Shown here: positions 17,473 through 26,209 of the stretch, piece after piece
Numbering within the stretch: position 1 is the stretch's first letter
Layout of the letters: every line of letters begins with the position of its first letter
The notes under the pieces: generated by a model
Seen by the model: only the letters and a program-made list of their open reading frames with translations
Database searches by the model: none
What the model was told of the DNA's origin: nothing
Source of the DNA: Cytobacillus solani
Lineage (GTDB): Bacteria; Bacillota; Bacilli; Bacillales; Cytobacillaceae
NCBI RefSeq assembly: GCF_001420595.1
Contig: NZ_LJIX01000006.1
Coordinates: 552,361 to 616,360, forward strand
Length of the DNA: 64,000 bases
Direction of reading: 5' to 3'
Translations under genes and position numbers: made by a program

Positions 17473-17696
17473 ATGGATTATAGAAATAGATTTTCCTTTT
17501 TATTTTTTTCTGATTCATTAGTTGTACTTATAGCTATTTTTTGGCTATCTTTACAAGCTTTATAAAAAATCTTGGTAGTATGCGAGCATTGGCTAATGGC
17601 GGCGAAATTTTTGTTTTAGATATGGGGGAACCAGTAAAGATTATTGATCTCGCGAAAAACTTATTCCGGCTACCAGGAAATTCACCTAGTTGCTAG
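17473..17696 (+). pseudogene. Internally deleted epsC/capD-like pseudogene
   Basis: Behind AGGGGG, an ATG at 17473 opens a 30-codon frame [20 protein letters not shown] that resembles the membrane-anchoring start of EpsC-type sugar dehydratases (compare MPYHQRLLLLLSLDSFLIAA of the intact gene at 21542). It ends in a stop at 17563-17565. From 17574 to 17696 a second piece reads [20 protein letters not shown] and DLAKNL, aligning with the C-terminal region of the same family (SLAKGGETFVLDMGSPIKIV in the intact copy). Roughly 450 central residues and the extreme C-terminus are missing. It lies after an EAR element, exactly where an intact epsC would be expected. Confidence 0.85.
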
Positions 17697-17813
17697 AATG
17701 CTGAAAATCCTTGCAAAAAATATTTTTCTATAAATTCTTGATGGTAAAAATGCAGGTTAGAAAAGCATTATGTAAGTGATTAATAATCCTATATTTTTTT
17801 GGAGGTGATAGTA

Positions 17814-18848
17814 GTGGCAATCCTCATAACTGGAGGTGCTGGCTACATAGGAAGTCACACATGTGTCGAACTAATTCAGGCGGGTTATGACATAGTAATA
17901 GTCGATAATCTTTCAAATAGTAATAGAGAATCTATTAAACGAATAGAATTAATTGTTGGAAAGAAAATACTATTTTACCAGATAAATTTACTCCACCAAA
18001 CAGATATTGAAACAGTATTTTTAGAAAATAGAATTGAAGCAGTTATTCATTTTGCTGGGGTAAAAGCAGTAGAAAACTCTGTAATAGCACCACTTCATTA
18101 CTATCAAAACAATGTAACAGGAACAATTATTCTATGCGAAGTAATGAAAAAATTTAATGTAAATAAAATGGTTTTTAGTTCATCTGCTACTGTATATGGT
18201 ATTCCAGAATTTTTGCCAATTCGAGAAAACTGTATAACAAAACCGACCAATCCATATGGCCGTACTAAATTAATGATAGAAGAAATATTAAGAGATTTAT
18301 ATTTATCAAATGACGAATGGAGTATAACTATTTTACGTTACTTTAATCCAATTGGTGCCCATAAAAGCGGGCTCATTGGTGAAGATCCAAATGGCATTCC
18401 CAATAATCTCATGCCATTTATTACTAAGGTAGCAGCAAGGAAGTTACAAACTCTTCAAGTTTATGGAAATTGTTATCCGACTATAGATGGCACTGGCGTT
18501 AGGGACTATATCCATGTTGTCGATCTTGCCAAAGGCCATTTAAAAGCGTTAGAGAAAGCATTTAGTTCTTCTAGTGTAGAAACTTATAACATCGGCACAG
18601 GTGAAGGAAATAGTGTACTTGAGTTAATTACTGCTTTTGAATCTGCTACTGGAGTTAGAATACCTTACAAGATAACAAATCCAAGACCTGGTGATGTAGC
18701 AATCAGTTATGCAGATCCAGCTAAAGCGAAGCAGGAATTAGGGTGGCAGGCAGAAATGGGAATTAAAGAAATGTGTGAGGATGCATGGCAATGGCAATTT
18801 AATAATCCTAATGGATATCTTAGTAAAGAAGCAGAATTAATTTTGTAA
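17814..18848 (+). CDS. galE: UDP-glucose 4-epimerase
   Basis: A 344-residue short-chain dehydrogenase-type epimerase that interconverts UDP-glucose and UDP-galactose (possibly also the N-acetyl forms) for polysaccharide synthesis. The NAD site is ITGGAGYIGSH at the N-terminus; the catalytic pair is the Ser/Thr of SSSATVYG and the Tyr-x3-Lys in NPYGRTKLM. RYFNPIGAH and DGTGVRDYIHVVDLAKGH are family blocks. I start it at GTG 17814, 8 bases after GGAGGTGA; the frame is open upstream to 17799 but that would use the ribosome site as coding sequence. It is the first intact gene after EAR copy 1. Confidence 0.94.
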   Translation: MAILITGGAGYIGSHTCVELIQAGYDIVIVDNLSNSNRESIKRIELIVGKKILFYQINLLHQTDIETVFLENRIEAVIHFAGVKAVENSVIAPLHYYQNNVTGTIILCEVMKKFNVNKMVFSSSATVYGIPEFLPIRENCITKPTNPYGRTKLMIEEILRDLYLSNDEWSITILRYFNPIGAHKSGLIGEDPNGIPNNLMPFITKVAARKLQTLQVYGNCYPTIDGTGVRDYIHVVDLAKGHLKALEKAFSSSSVETYNIGTGEGNSVLELITAFESATGVRIPYKITNPRPGDVAISYADPAKAKQELGWQAEMGIKEMCEDAWQWQFNNPNGYLSKEAELIL

Positions 18849-18889
18849 AATAGGAATTCCCTTTATACAGATGAGTTGGAAGTGAAGAG

Positions 18890-19486
18890 ATGAAGAGATT
18901 AATGGATTTTATGATTGCGTTAATAGGATTAATTATTTTGTTTCCCTTCATGTTATTGATAACTATTTTGGTCAAATGGAAACTCGGCTCTCCAATCCTT
19001 TTTAAACAACAGCGGCCTGGCTTGAATGGTACCCCTTTTTTTCTGTATAAATTCCGGAGCATGAGTAATGAAAAGGATAGTACAGGAAGTTTATTGCCAG
19101 ATCATATACGTTTGACTCCCTTTGGCTCCTTTCTTAGACAATACAGCCTTGATGAACTGCCTCAATTAATTAATGTAATAAAGGGTGACTTAAGCTTAGT
19201 TGGACCACGTCCATTATTAATGGAGTATCTTCCATTGTATTCAGAAGAACAAGCAAGTAGGCATTTAGTTAGACCAGGCATAACTGGATGGGCACAAGTG
19301 AATGGCAGAAATTCGATAACGTGGGAAGAAAAGTTTGAACTAGATGTTTGGTATGTGAAACACCATTCGCTCTTCCTAGATATAAAAATATTATTGTTAA
19401 CAATAATAAGGGTACTTCGATCAGATGACGTCCATATAGATGAGCATGATTTTGAAGGAACAATAAGAAAAGAGAGTCATGGATAA
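18890..19486 (+). CDS. Undecaprenyl-phosphate sugar phosphotransferase (EpsL-like)
   Basis: A 198-residue initiating sugar transferase that moves a sugar 1-phosphate from a nucleotide sugar to undecaprenyl phosphate, the first step of repeat-unit assembly. One N-terminal membrane helix (FMIALIGLIILFPFMLLITI) is followed by the conserved core: GSPILFKQQRPGLNG, FYKFRSM-like LYKFRSMSNE, SLDELPQLINV and GDLSLVGPRPLLMEYLP, then RPGITGWAQVNGRN. Its small size without extra helices matches the EpsL/CapM class. It follows galE by 41 bases in the same direction. Confidence 0.93.
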   Translation: MKRLMDFMIALIGLIILFPFMLLITILVKWKLGSPILFKQQRPGLNGTPFFLYKFRSMSNEKDSTGSLLPDHIRLTPFGSFLRQYSLDELPQLINVIKGDLSLVGPRPLLMEYLPLYSEEQASRHLVRPGITGWAQVNGRNSITWEEKFELDVWYVKHHSLFLDIKILLLTIIRVLRSDDVHIDEHDFEGTIRKESHG

Positions 19487-19668
19487 TGTATGTAATGTGA
19501 TTGGAGCAAAGGAAGCTGTTGCATTTAGTTTACGTACTGTAGCGATTTGGCTCTTTCTTTATTAAATGTTTGAAAAATATGTTGATTCTATCATTAGAAC
19601 AACAACTGTTATGAAGAAGTATTGAAGTGATTGAATAGTAGACTCTAAAAAAGAGCAGAGGTAAATAG

Positions 19669-20010
19669 ATGATCGGAAAAAATATAGCGAGGATAAGAAA
19701 AAAAAGAGGATACACACTCTCAGAGTTTGCAGAGCTAGCGAATATATCTAAGTCTTACTTAAGTAATATAGAAAGGGATATTAATAAAAACCCATCACTT
19801 GAGGTTATGCAAAAAATGGCAAAGGTATTAAATGTAGATCTAATTACACTATTGAAACCATGCAACGACCTTGACAAACATCTTTTTATCGAAAAAGAAT
19901 GGGTGAATTTTTTAAATGAACTAAAAGAATTAGGGATTGAAAAAGAAGAGATACAGCAATATAAACTGTTAATTGAATTTATTAAATGGCAAAACGAAAG
20001 ATCCGAATAG
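19669..20010 (+). CDS. SinR/SlrR-like HTH regulator
   Basis: A 113-residue protein with an N-terminal Xre-type helix-turn-helix (residues about 5-62, with SEFAELANISKSYLSNIERD) and a C-terminal helical hairpin EKEWVNFLNELKELGIEKEE like the SinI/SinR tetramerisation domain. It differs clearly from the SinR at 50098-50421. In B. subtilis slrR, a SinR partner and antagonist, lies beside the eps operon, so an SlrR-like role is attractive, though SlrR is longer. It sits between the two EAR elements. The ATG follows AGAGGTAA, a fair ribosome site. Calling it slrR would go beyond the evidence. Confidence 0.85.
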   Translation: MIGKNIARIRKKRGYTLSEFAELANISKSYLSNIERDINKNPSLEVMQKMAKVLNVDLITLLKPCNDLDKHLFIEKEWVNFLNELKELGIEKEEIQQYKLLIEFIKWQNERSE

Positions 20011-20194
20011 CTTAAGGCTGGGAGAGCAGGCTTGTCCCAGATAAAGAGACACTTGAATCTGATACAGTTTTCAAGGATACTTGTTTCTATTTGTAAATGT
20101 ATTAATTGAAGAACCAATACATTTAAAGTTAAAAATTAGAGAAAAAGTAAGCAAAGCTATGTAACAACAGATAAGTATAAGGAAGTAGAAAAGA

Positions 20195-21187
20195 ATGCAT
20201 TCTAAATTACCAAAATCTATAAAGGCGAATTTAAATTCTCCAGGTATTAAAATACGAGGTGGTATCACTCTATTTCTATTTATTCTAGTTTTGGCTTTTT
20301 ACAATATATACGACAACAACCGCGTCATCACCATAGAACAAACAATACAAATAGAAAATCTACCAAAGGATTTTGAAGGTTTCACCATTCTTCAAATCTC
20401 GGACTTGCATGAAAGGGTATTTGGGGATAAACAAGAGAAGTTATTAAAAGTAATCAATTCACATGACTATGATGCTATTGTTTTTACAGGTGACATTCTT
20501 GATAAACCTTCAAGTACAAATTATGAACCTTTTTATACATTAATAGAAGGAATATCAAATAAGGAAATTGCCCTTTTTGTACCTGGAAATAGAGATCCGC
20601 AGAGTTTTATCCTGGATGAAGGAGCCACATTAGAAAAAGGTGAATTTATCAAAGGAATGGAAGAAAGAGGAGTTAATCTTTTAAACTCTGTTCAAAAAGT
20701 TGAAAAAGGGAATTCAATGTTGTATTTTACATACTTTGAAAACTCCATCTTAAAAGGACAAATGAAAAGTAGGAAGGGATCGATAAATAAACTGCAAAAA
20801 GAGTTATCAACCCTAGATACATTAAATGAATCTGATATTTTAATTGCATTAAATCATTACCCGATTCCTGATGAAAGGATTGATTATCTAAGGAGCAAGA
20901 GAGAATATAATTTTAGAAATTATGATTTAATTATTGCTGGTCATTATCATGGGGGGCAATTTCGAGTGCCGCTAATTGGGGCACTCTTCGTTCCTGAACA
21001 GTATTATTTATGGGGTGGAATATTTCCACCACGTGATCGTGTCAAGGGATTATGGGACTATCTAGGAATAAAGCAATATGTTAGTGCTGGACTTGGTAGT
21101 AGTGATGCAATCCTCTTTATGAAATTCCGATTTTTAAATACACCTGAAATTAATGTGCTTAGATTACAGGGGAAAAACGATAGATAA
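20195..21187 (+). CDS. Membrane-anchored metallophosphoesterase (YkuE/YaeI-like)
   Basis: A 330-residue protein with one N-terminal membrane helix (residues about 24-42) and a calcineurin-like phosphoesterase domain. Metal-site motifs are ISDLHE, FTGDILD, PGNRD, LNHYP and AGHYHGGQFRVP, all in the expected order (D-x-H, G-D, G-N-x-D in place of G-N-H-D/E, H, G-H-x-H). The fold acts on phosphodiesters or lipid headgroups outside the cell in related proteins. The NRD variant in place of NHD is worth noting. Its role in the EPS locus is unclear. A weak hairpin with T-run follows at about 21226-21279. Confidence 0.85.
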   Translation: MHSKLPKSIKANLNSPGIKIRGGITLFLFILVLAFYNIYDNNRVITIEQTIQIENLPKDFEGFTILQISDLHERVFGDKQEKLLKVINSHDYDAIVFTGDILDKPSSTNYEPFYTLIEGISNKEIALFVPGNRDPQSFILDEGATLEKGEFIKGMEERGVNLLNSVQKVEKGNSMLYFTYFENSILKGQMKSRKGSINKLQKELSTLDTLNESDILIALNHYPIPDERIDYLRSKREYNFRNYDLIIAGHYHGGQFRVPLIGALFVPEQYYLWGGIFPPRDRVKGLWDYLGIKQYVSAGLGSSDAILFMKFRFLNTPEINVLRLQGKNDR

Positions 21188-21289
21188 ATGAAAATGATTT
21201 AAAGAATATTATTCAGAAAAACATAAGGGCTAAGTCTAATATTTGCTAAATGCATAAATGGGGTTGGTCCTTTTTCTCTTGTAATAGGA

Positions 21290-21311
21290 ATCATTCTTTA
21301 TAAAGAATGAT
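21290..21311 (+). promoter_or_regulatory. Palindrome before EAR copy 2 (SinR-like box)
   Basis: A perfect 22-bp palindrome ATCATTCTTTATAAAGAATG plus AT, followed by TTGATTCTTTATAAGG. It resembles the SinR box but has ATTCTTT instead of GTTCTTT, so SinR binding is uncertain. Confidence 0.4.
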
Positions 21312-21344
21312 TGATTCTTTATAAGGAAATATTAGTAATGTATT

Positions 21345-21448
21345 CTTACCATTATAAAGGAGGAACTCGGTCATCCTGTGGGTTTTATGAACCTTAGATG
21401 CTTTGTTGTCGAAAGGGTGATGTGAGGGAGGGTTAGATGCCCACTTTT
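21345..21448 (+). ncRNA. EAR element (epsC leader RNA), copy 2
   Basis: This copy shares the blocks of copy 1 in the same order (CTTACC, GGAGGAACTCGG, TGTGGGTT, AACCTTAGATGC, ATGTGAGG, GGGTTAGATGCCCAC). It lies about 95 bases before an intact epsC-like gene, matching the placement of EAR in the B. subtilis eps operon. It is expected to act in cis on polymerase so that the roughly 22-kb operon downstream is transcribed to its end. Confidence 0.85.
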
Positions 21449-21449
21449 A

Positions 21450-21506
21450 AAATAAAGCTTTTAACGAGATGGTTTTAATAAAGCCATTTCGTTAAAAGCT
21501 TTATTG
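21450..21506 (+). promoter_or_regulatory. Long hairpin directly after EAR copy 2
   Basis: About 23-24 bp of near-perfect stem (AATAAAGCTTTTAACGAG on the 5' arm, CTCGTTAAAAGC-type sequence on the 3' arm). The 3' arm ends in TTTATTGATTT, so it may act as a terminator that EAR-modified polymerase passes, or as an RNA-stabilising structure. Confidence 0.5.
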
Positions 21507-21541
21507 ATTTATACGTTATCACAAATAAAGGAGGAGCTAGG

Positions 21542-23368
21542 ATGCCATACCATCAAAGGCTGCTGTTATTATTATCACTTGATTCATTTTTAATAGCAGC
21601 AGCAATAATGGGTAGTCAGTTTTTACTTAATCCGTATACGTTGGAAACAAACGTCATGGCAATCGCAATTATTCTACAAATAATGTTCTATAAATTGTTC
21701 TCTATTAAATACAAACTTTATAAAAAAGTTTGGGAATATGCAAGTATTGAGGAATTAGTAGCCATATTGAAGGTGGTTACTTTTTCATTTGGTCTCGTTT
21801 TAGTAATCGAATTGATAATCTTCCGAGAATTATTGTTTCGCTCATTTTTTGTAAGTTGGCTTCTTCTATTAAGTTTTGTAGGCGGATCAAGATTTTATTG
21901 GCGAATTTCAAGGCATAAATTGATTAAAGGCCAAGAAAGTAAAAGAAAAGTGTTAATAATTGGTGCGGGGTCGGCTGGTAACATGGTTGTCAGACAGCTG
22001 AAAAACAATAAAGCCGCCAGCCTTTTTCCTGTAGCATTCATTGATGACGACAGAAAGAAGCATTATCGTCAAATACTGGGTGTGCCTGTTGTTGGAGGTA
22101 TAGAATTGATCGAACAAACCGTAAAGGGTTTAGGGATTGAGCATATAATCATTGCCATCCCTTCCCTTGATAAAAAAGATTTAAACACGATTTTTCAAGA
22201 ATGTATGAAAACAAATGTGAAGACGCAAATTTTGCCTTTGCTAGAGGATTTAGTGACAGGGAAATTATCAGTTAATCAATTTCGTGATGTACAAGTGGAA
22301 GATTTGTTAGGAAGAGAACAGGTTGAGATAGATATAGAGAGTATCTCTGGCTACATAACGAATAAAGTTGTTCTTGTGACTGGAGCAGGGGGGTCAATTG
22401 GATCCGAGATTTGCCGTCAGATTGTCCAATTCAAACCAGGAAAAATTATTTTATTAGGTCATGGTGAAAATAGCATATATTCAATTGAAAATGAACTTAG
22501 AAAGCTTTGTGAAAAAAGTGGTATTCAAATTACGACCGAAATAGCCGACATTCAAGACGAACGGAAAATGAATATAGTGATGGGCCAGCATTCACCAGAT
22601 GTTGTCTACCATGCAGCTGCCCACAAGCATGTACCTCTTATGGAACGAAATCCAGAAGAGGCGGTTAAAAATAATATGATTGGAACACTGTACGTTGCCA
22701 TGGCAGCGAGTATTCATCATGTTTCCACATTTGTAATGGTTTCATCAGATAAGGCAGTTAATCCAACAAGCGTGATGGGAGCAACAAAGAGATTAGCCGA
22801 AATGATTATTCAGGATATGAACCAAAAAAGCCAGACGAAATTTCTTACTGTCCGCTTTGGAAATGTGTTAGGAAGCAGAGGCAGTGTCATTCCATTATTT
22901 AAAAAGCAAATAAAAGAAGGCGGACCTGTAACAGTGACTCACCCAGATATGGTTCGTTATTTTATGACTATCCCTGAAGCATCGAGACTTGTTATTCAAG
23001 CAGGGAGCCTTGCTAAGGGAGGAGAGACCTTTGTCTTAGATATGGGTTCTCCGATTAAAATTGTCGATTTAGCAAAGAGCCTTATTATCCAATCGGGAAA
23101 TTCTGTTGGAGATATTGGGATTGTTTTTTCGGGTATGAGACGAGGAGAAAAGCTATATGAAGAATTATTTTATAAGGATGAAATCCACGAACAGCAAGTG
23201 TATCCGAAAATTTATACTGGGAAAATGTCAGCCAATGTATTCTTTCATGAAATTGAAGAATTGCTTTTAACTTTCTCGACTATTCATAGGGATCAGCTAA
23301 GAGAGACTCTACTGCGTTTAGCGAATAAAGAAGTTATGGAAGAAAAGGTTTTATCAGTGACTCATTAA
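21542..23368 (+). CDS. epsC: UDP-sugar 4,6-dehydratase, EpsC/CapD family
   Basis: A 608-residue membrane enzyme. Four or five N-terminal hydrophobic segments (residues 1-125) are followed by a CoA-binding-like Rossmann domain (VLIIGAGSAGNMVVRQL) and the catalytic short-chain dehydrogenase domain (VLVTGAGGSIGSEICRQI). The active site reads SSDKAVNPTSVMGATKR, in which Met replaces the usual Tyr, as is normal in this family. The family makes a 4-keto-6-deoxy sugar from UDP-GlcNAc, feeding the aminotransferase next door. The ATG follows GGAGGAGC. It is the first gene after EAR copy 2. I use epsC for the homologue of the B. subtilis gene. Confidence 0.93.
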   Translation: MPYHQRLLLLLSLDSFLIAAAIMGSQFLLNPYTLETNVMAIAIILQIMFYKLFSIKYKLYKKVWEYASIEELVAILKVVTFSFGLVLVIELIIFRELLFRSFFVSWLLLLSFVGGSRFYWRISRHKLIKGQESKRKVLIIGAGSAGNMVVRQLKNNKAASLFPVAFIDDDRKKHYRQILGVPVVGGIELIEQTVKGLGIEHIIIAIPSLDKKDLNTIFQECMKTNVKTQILPLLEDLVTGKLSVNQFRDVQVEDLLGREQVEIDIESISGYITNKVVLVTGAGGSIGSEICRQIVQFKPGKIILLGHGENSIYSIENELRKLCEKSGIQITTEIADIQDERKMNIVMGQHSPDVVYHAAAHKHVPLMERNPEEAVKNNMIGTLYVAMAASIHHVSTFVMVSSDKAVNPTSVMGATKRLAEMIIQDMNQKSQTKFLTVRFGNVLGSRGSVIPLFKKQIKEGGPVTVTHPDMVRYFMTIPEASRLVIQAGSLAKGGETFVLDMGSPIKIVDLAKSLIIQSGNSVGDIGIVFSGMRRGEKLYEELFYKDEIHEQQVYPKIYTGKMSANVFFHEIEELLLTFSTIHRDQLRETLLRLANKEVMEEKVLSVTH

Positions 23369-23532
23369 CAGATGAGGAGTGAATAAGTGTTCCGCGCAGA
23401 AAGGGTCTTTCATTGGAATATCAATTTGCTGCCCGATGAAAACACTTAACACCATTTGGGATTCCCTTAAGAAAATTCAGCCTAGATAAGGATACAAGGA
23501 ATTGCATTAAATGAGCCTAGGAGTTGATTAGA

Positions 23533-24699
23533 TTGATAAAAACAATACAAAAAAACAGGATTGCACTTTCCGTTCCGCATATGAGCGGGAATGAAATGAA
23601 ATATATTCAGGAAGCTTTCAATTCCAATTGGATAGCCCCTCTTGGGTCCAATGTAGATGCTTTTGAAAAAGAGATGGCAGGCTTTGTAGGAGCGAATGGA
23701 GCTGTCGCAGTGAACTCGGGAACTGCGGCGATCCATTTAGCTCTTATTTTATTGAATGTAAAAAAGGGAGACACTGTTTTCTGCTCAAGTTTAACATTTG
23801 TTGCATCAGCAAATCCCATTTTATATGAGGGAGCTGAACCGGTATTTATTGATTCAGAGCCAGAAACATGGAATATGTCACCAAATGCGTTGGAAAGAGC
23901 ATTTCAGGAAGCGTGCGAAAACAACCAGCTTCCAAAAGCAGTCATTATTGTGAACCTTTTTGGGCAATCGGCAAAAATGGATGAACTGGCTTTGATTTGT
24001 AAGAGGTACGGTGTCCCAATCATTGAAGATTCAGCGGAGTCATTAGGGTCTGCCTATAAAGGAAAAGCAAGCGGCACCTTTGGGGAATTTGGTATCTTCT
24101 CCTTCAACGGAAATAAAATTATTACGACATCCGGGGGAGGAATGCTTGTCTCTGATAATGTAGAGGCATTAGAGAAGGCACGCTTTCTAATAACACAAGC
24201 TAAAGACAAAGCGCCATATTATCAGCATAGTGAGAAAGGGTATAATTACCGATTAAGTAATATATCAGCAGGGATTGGCCGTGCACAGCTAGAGGTATTG
24301 AATAGCCGAATAGCAGCAAGAAGAAATGTTTATCAACTATACGAACAGGAACTTGGGAACGTGCCGGGTATTACCTTTATGCCCGAATTGGAGAATACAT
24401 TCTCAAATAGGTGGCTAACAGCCTTGATGATTGATGAAAGGGTTAGGGGAGTGACAGTACGGGAGTTGATTACTGCTTTAGAAGAAGAAAATATCGAAGC
24501 ACGTCATGTATGGAAACCGATGCATATGCAGCCGCTTTTCGATGGTTGCAAATATTACAAGCATAACGAGAATGACAACATTTCTGAACAGCTCTTTCGG
24601 TCAGGACTCTGTTTGCCTTCAAGCTCTAGTTTAACAGTAGAGGAGCAGATGAGAGTCATTGTAAGTATATGGAATAATAGTAAAATTTTGTTGCGATGA
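23533..24699 (+). CDS. epsN: DegT/DnrJ/EryC1 aminotransferase, EpsN-like
   Basis: A PLP aminotransferase of about 388 residues that would add an amino group at C4 of the keto sugar made by the EpsC-type enzyme. FSFNGNKIITTSGGG contains the PLP-binding Lys, and VNLFGQSAKMDE, EDSAESLGS and NYRLSNI are conserved blocks. VPHMSGNEMKYIQEAFNSN and NWIAPLGSN match the B. subtilis EpsN N-terminus closely. TTG at 23533 sits 9 bases after AGGAG; the frame is open to a TTG at 23524, which abuts the ribosome site. The B. subtilis partner acetyltransferase (EpsM) is missing here. About 150 non-coding bases separate it from epsC. Confidence 0.93.
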   Translation: MIKTIQKNRIALSVPHMSGNEMKYIQEAFNSNWIAPLGSNVDAFEKEMAGFVGANGAVAVNSGTAAIHLALILLNVKKGDTVFCSSLTFVASANPILYEGAEPVFIDSEPETWNMSPNALERAFQEACENNQLPKAVIIVNLFGQSAKMDELALICKRYGVPIIEDSAESLGSAYKGKASGTFGEFGIFSFNGNKIITTSGGGMLVSDNVEALEKARFLITQAKDKAPYYQHSEKGYNYRLSNISAGIGRAQLEVLNSRIAARRNVYQLYEQELGNVPGITFMPELENTFSNRWLTALMIDERVRGVTVRELITALEEENIEARHVWKPMHMQPLFDGCKYYKHNENDNISEQLFRSGLCLPSSSSLTVEEQMRVIVSIWNNSKILLR

Positions 24700-24733
24700 A
24701 TTAATTTTTTCGTGCAATTAAATGGAGGTATTT

Positions 24734-25480
24734 ATGGAAGATACCGTTAGTATAAAAGACATTATGAAAATTATGTTGAAGCGGTGGAAGTTAATTATAT
24801 TTATTACGTTTCTTTTTACTTCTATAGTGGGTGTTATTTCATTCTATTTCATCACACCTGTTTACTATGCATCTACACAACTACTTGTTAACCAAAGGAA
24901 TTCCGATAACCAACTTGATTTCACACGCTTGCAAAGCAATGTAGAGTTAATTAATACGTATCGTTTAATCATTAAAAGCCCAATCATTCTTGATAAAGTC
25001 ATTAAAGAATTAAAGCTTGAGCAGAGTGAAGGAGAGCTATATGAAAGTATCAATGTTAAAAGTTTTGAGGGATCGCAAATAATCCTAATTGAAGTAGAGA
25101 ATAGTAATCCTGATAGGGCAGTGGATATTGCAAATTCAATTGCCAGCAATTTTCAACAGGAAATAAAAAACATCATGAGTGTAGATAATGTCAGTATTTT
25201 AACCAAGGCTAAATCGAAGGAAGAACCTTTACCTATTAAACCAAAACCAATAGTAAATATCGCTATTGGGATAGTAATAGGAATAATGGTAGGTATAGGG
25301 TTATCGTGTTTATTTGAATTTTTGGATAAAACGATAAAAACCAGTGATGATATTGATGAACATCTTGGAATACCTGTGCTTGGTTTAATTCCAAAAATGC
25401 CACGCGGAACGGGAAAAGGGATGGTATCAAAAAAAAATAATGTGCTCCAAAAAGCAAAGGAGGATTCAGTTGAAATTTAG
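24734..25480 (+). CDS. Tyrosine-kinase modulator / Wzz-type chain-length protein (EpsA/CapA-like)
   Basis: About 248 residues with two membrane helices (KLIIFITFLFTSIVGVISFY near residue 20 and IAIGIVIGIMVGIGLSCLFE near 175) enclosing an extracellular domain, the Wzz/CapA architecture. The block PLPIKPKPIVNI before the second helix is the usual proline-rich signature. It activates the BY-kinase encoded next and influences polymer length. The start ATG 24734 follows GGAGG at proper distance; the open frame reaches 24722. It overlaps the kinase gene by 11 bases. Confidence 0.93.
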   Translation: MEDTVSIKDIMKIMLKRWKLIIFITFLFTSIVGVISFYFITPVYYASTQLLVNQRNSDNQLDFTRLQSNVELINTYRLIIKSPIILDKVIKELKLEQSEGELYESINVKSFEGSQIILIEVENSNPDRAVDIANSIASNFQQEIKNIMSVDNVSILTKAKSKEEPLPIKPKPIVNIAIGIVIGIMVGIGLSCLFEFLDKTIKTSDDIDEHLGIPVLGLIPKMPRGTGKGMVSKKNNVLQKAKEDSVEI

Positions 25481-26159
25481 CAAGGGAAAAAAGAGGAAAA
25501 AACTGATACATCTGATTGCGCATATGAACCCAATGCTCCCAATTACTGAACAATACCGGCAAATAAGAACGAGTATTCAATTTTCCTCAGTCGATAAGAC
25601 GATAAAATCTATTGTGCTTGCTTCAGCACAATCTGGTGAAGGGAAATCTACTACAGCTTCTAATTTGGCAATCGTATTAGCTCAACAAGGAAATCAAGTA
25701 TTACTAGTTGATGCAGATTTAAGGAAACCCTCTATTCATTATGCGTTCAGGGTAAGTAATATAGATGGATTAACAAATGTTTTAACAAAGGAAGTAGAGT
25801 TGGATAGTGCAATAAAACAAACGGACATTCATAATTTATCTCTGTTAACAAGTGGTGCAAAGCCACCCAATCCATCAGAAATATTAAGCTCTAATTCTAT
25901 GGAAACATTAATGGGCAAGCTAAAGGAAATGTTTGATTTTGTTATCTATGATACACCACCAGCATTAGCAGTTACAGACTCTCAAGTTCTAGCTAATAAG
26001 TGTGATGGTGTGATTTTAGTAGTGGCAAGCGGGAAAACGAATAGGGAATTAGCACTAAAATCTTTAGATGTATTAAAACAAGCAAGAGCACATATACTAG
26101 GTGCTGTTGTTAATGGGATTGAACTTTCCAAAAAGGAATATTACCGAGAATATAAGTGA
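25470..26159 (+). CDS. Bacterial tyrosine kinase (BY-kinase, EpsB/CapB/YwqD-like)
   Basis: About 229 residues. Walker A is ASAQSGEGKSTTASNLA, Walker A' is LLVDADLRKP and Walker B is FVIYDTPPA, the three motifs of BY-kinases. The C-terminus ends in SKKEYYREYK with a small Tyr cluster that would be autophosphorylated. It works with the membrane modulator upstream and the PHP phosphatase downstream to control EPS polymerisation. The TTG at 25470 follows AAGGAGG by 6 bases; the frame extends upstream to 25440 without a ribosome site. Confidence 0.93.
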   Translation: MKFSKGKKRKKLIHLIAHMNPMLPITEQYRQIRTSIQFSSVDKTIKSIVLASAQSGEGKSTTASNLAIVLAQQGNQVLLVDADLRKPSIHYAFRVSNIDGLTNVLTKEVELDSAIKQTDIHNLSLLTSGAKPPNPSEILSSNSMETLMGKLKEMFDFVIYDTPPALAVTDSQVLANKCDGVILVVASGKTNRELALKSLDVLKQARAHILGAVVNGIELSKKEYYREYK

Positions 26160-26209
26160 TGAACAGCAACTATATTAATCTTGTTTTAAAAAGAGGAGGA
26201 TAAAGTAAA

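Noticed and set aside
19497-19563. Small frame GAKEAVAFSLRTVAIWLFLY after the sugar transferase
   Set aside because: No ribosome site, no homologue recognised; it might be the tail of a lost gene but the evidence is too thin.
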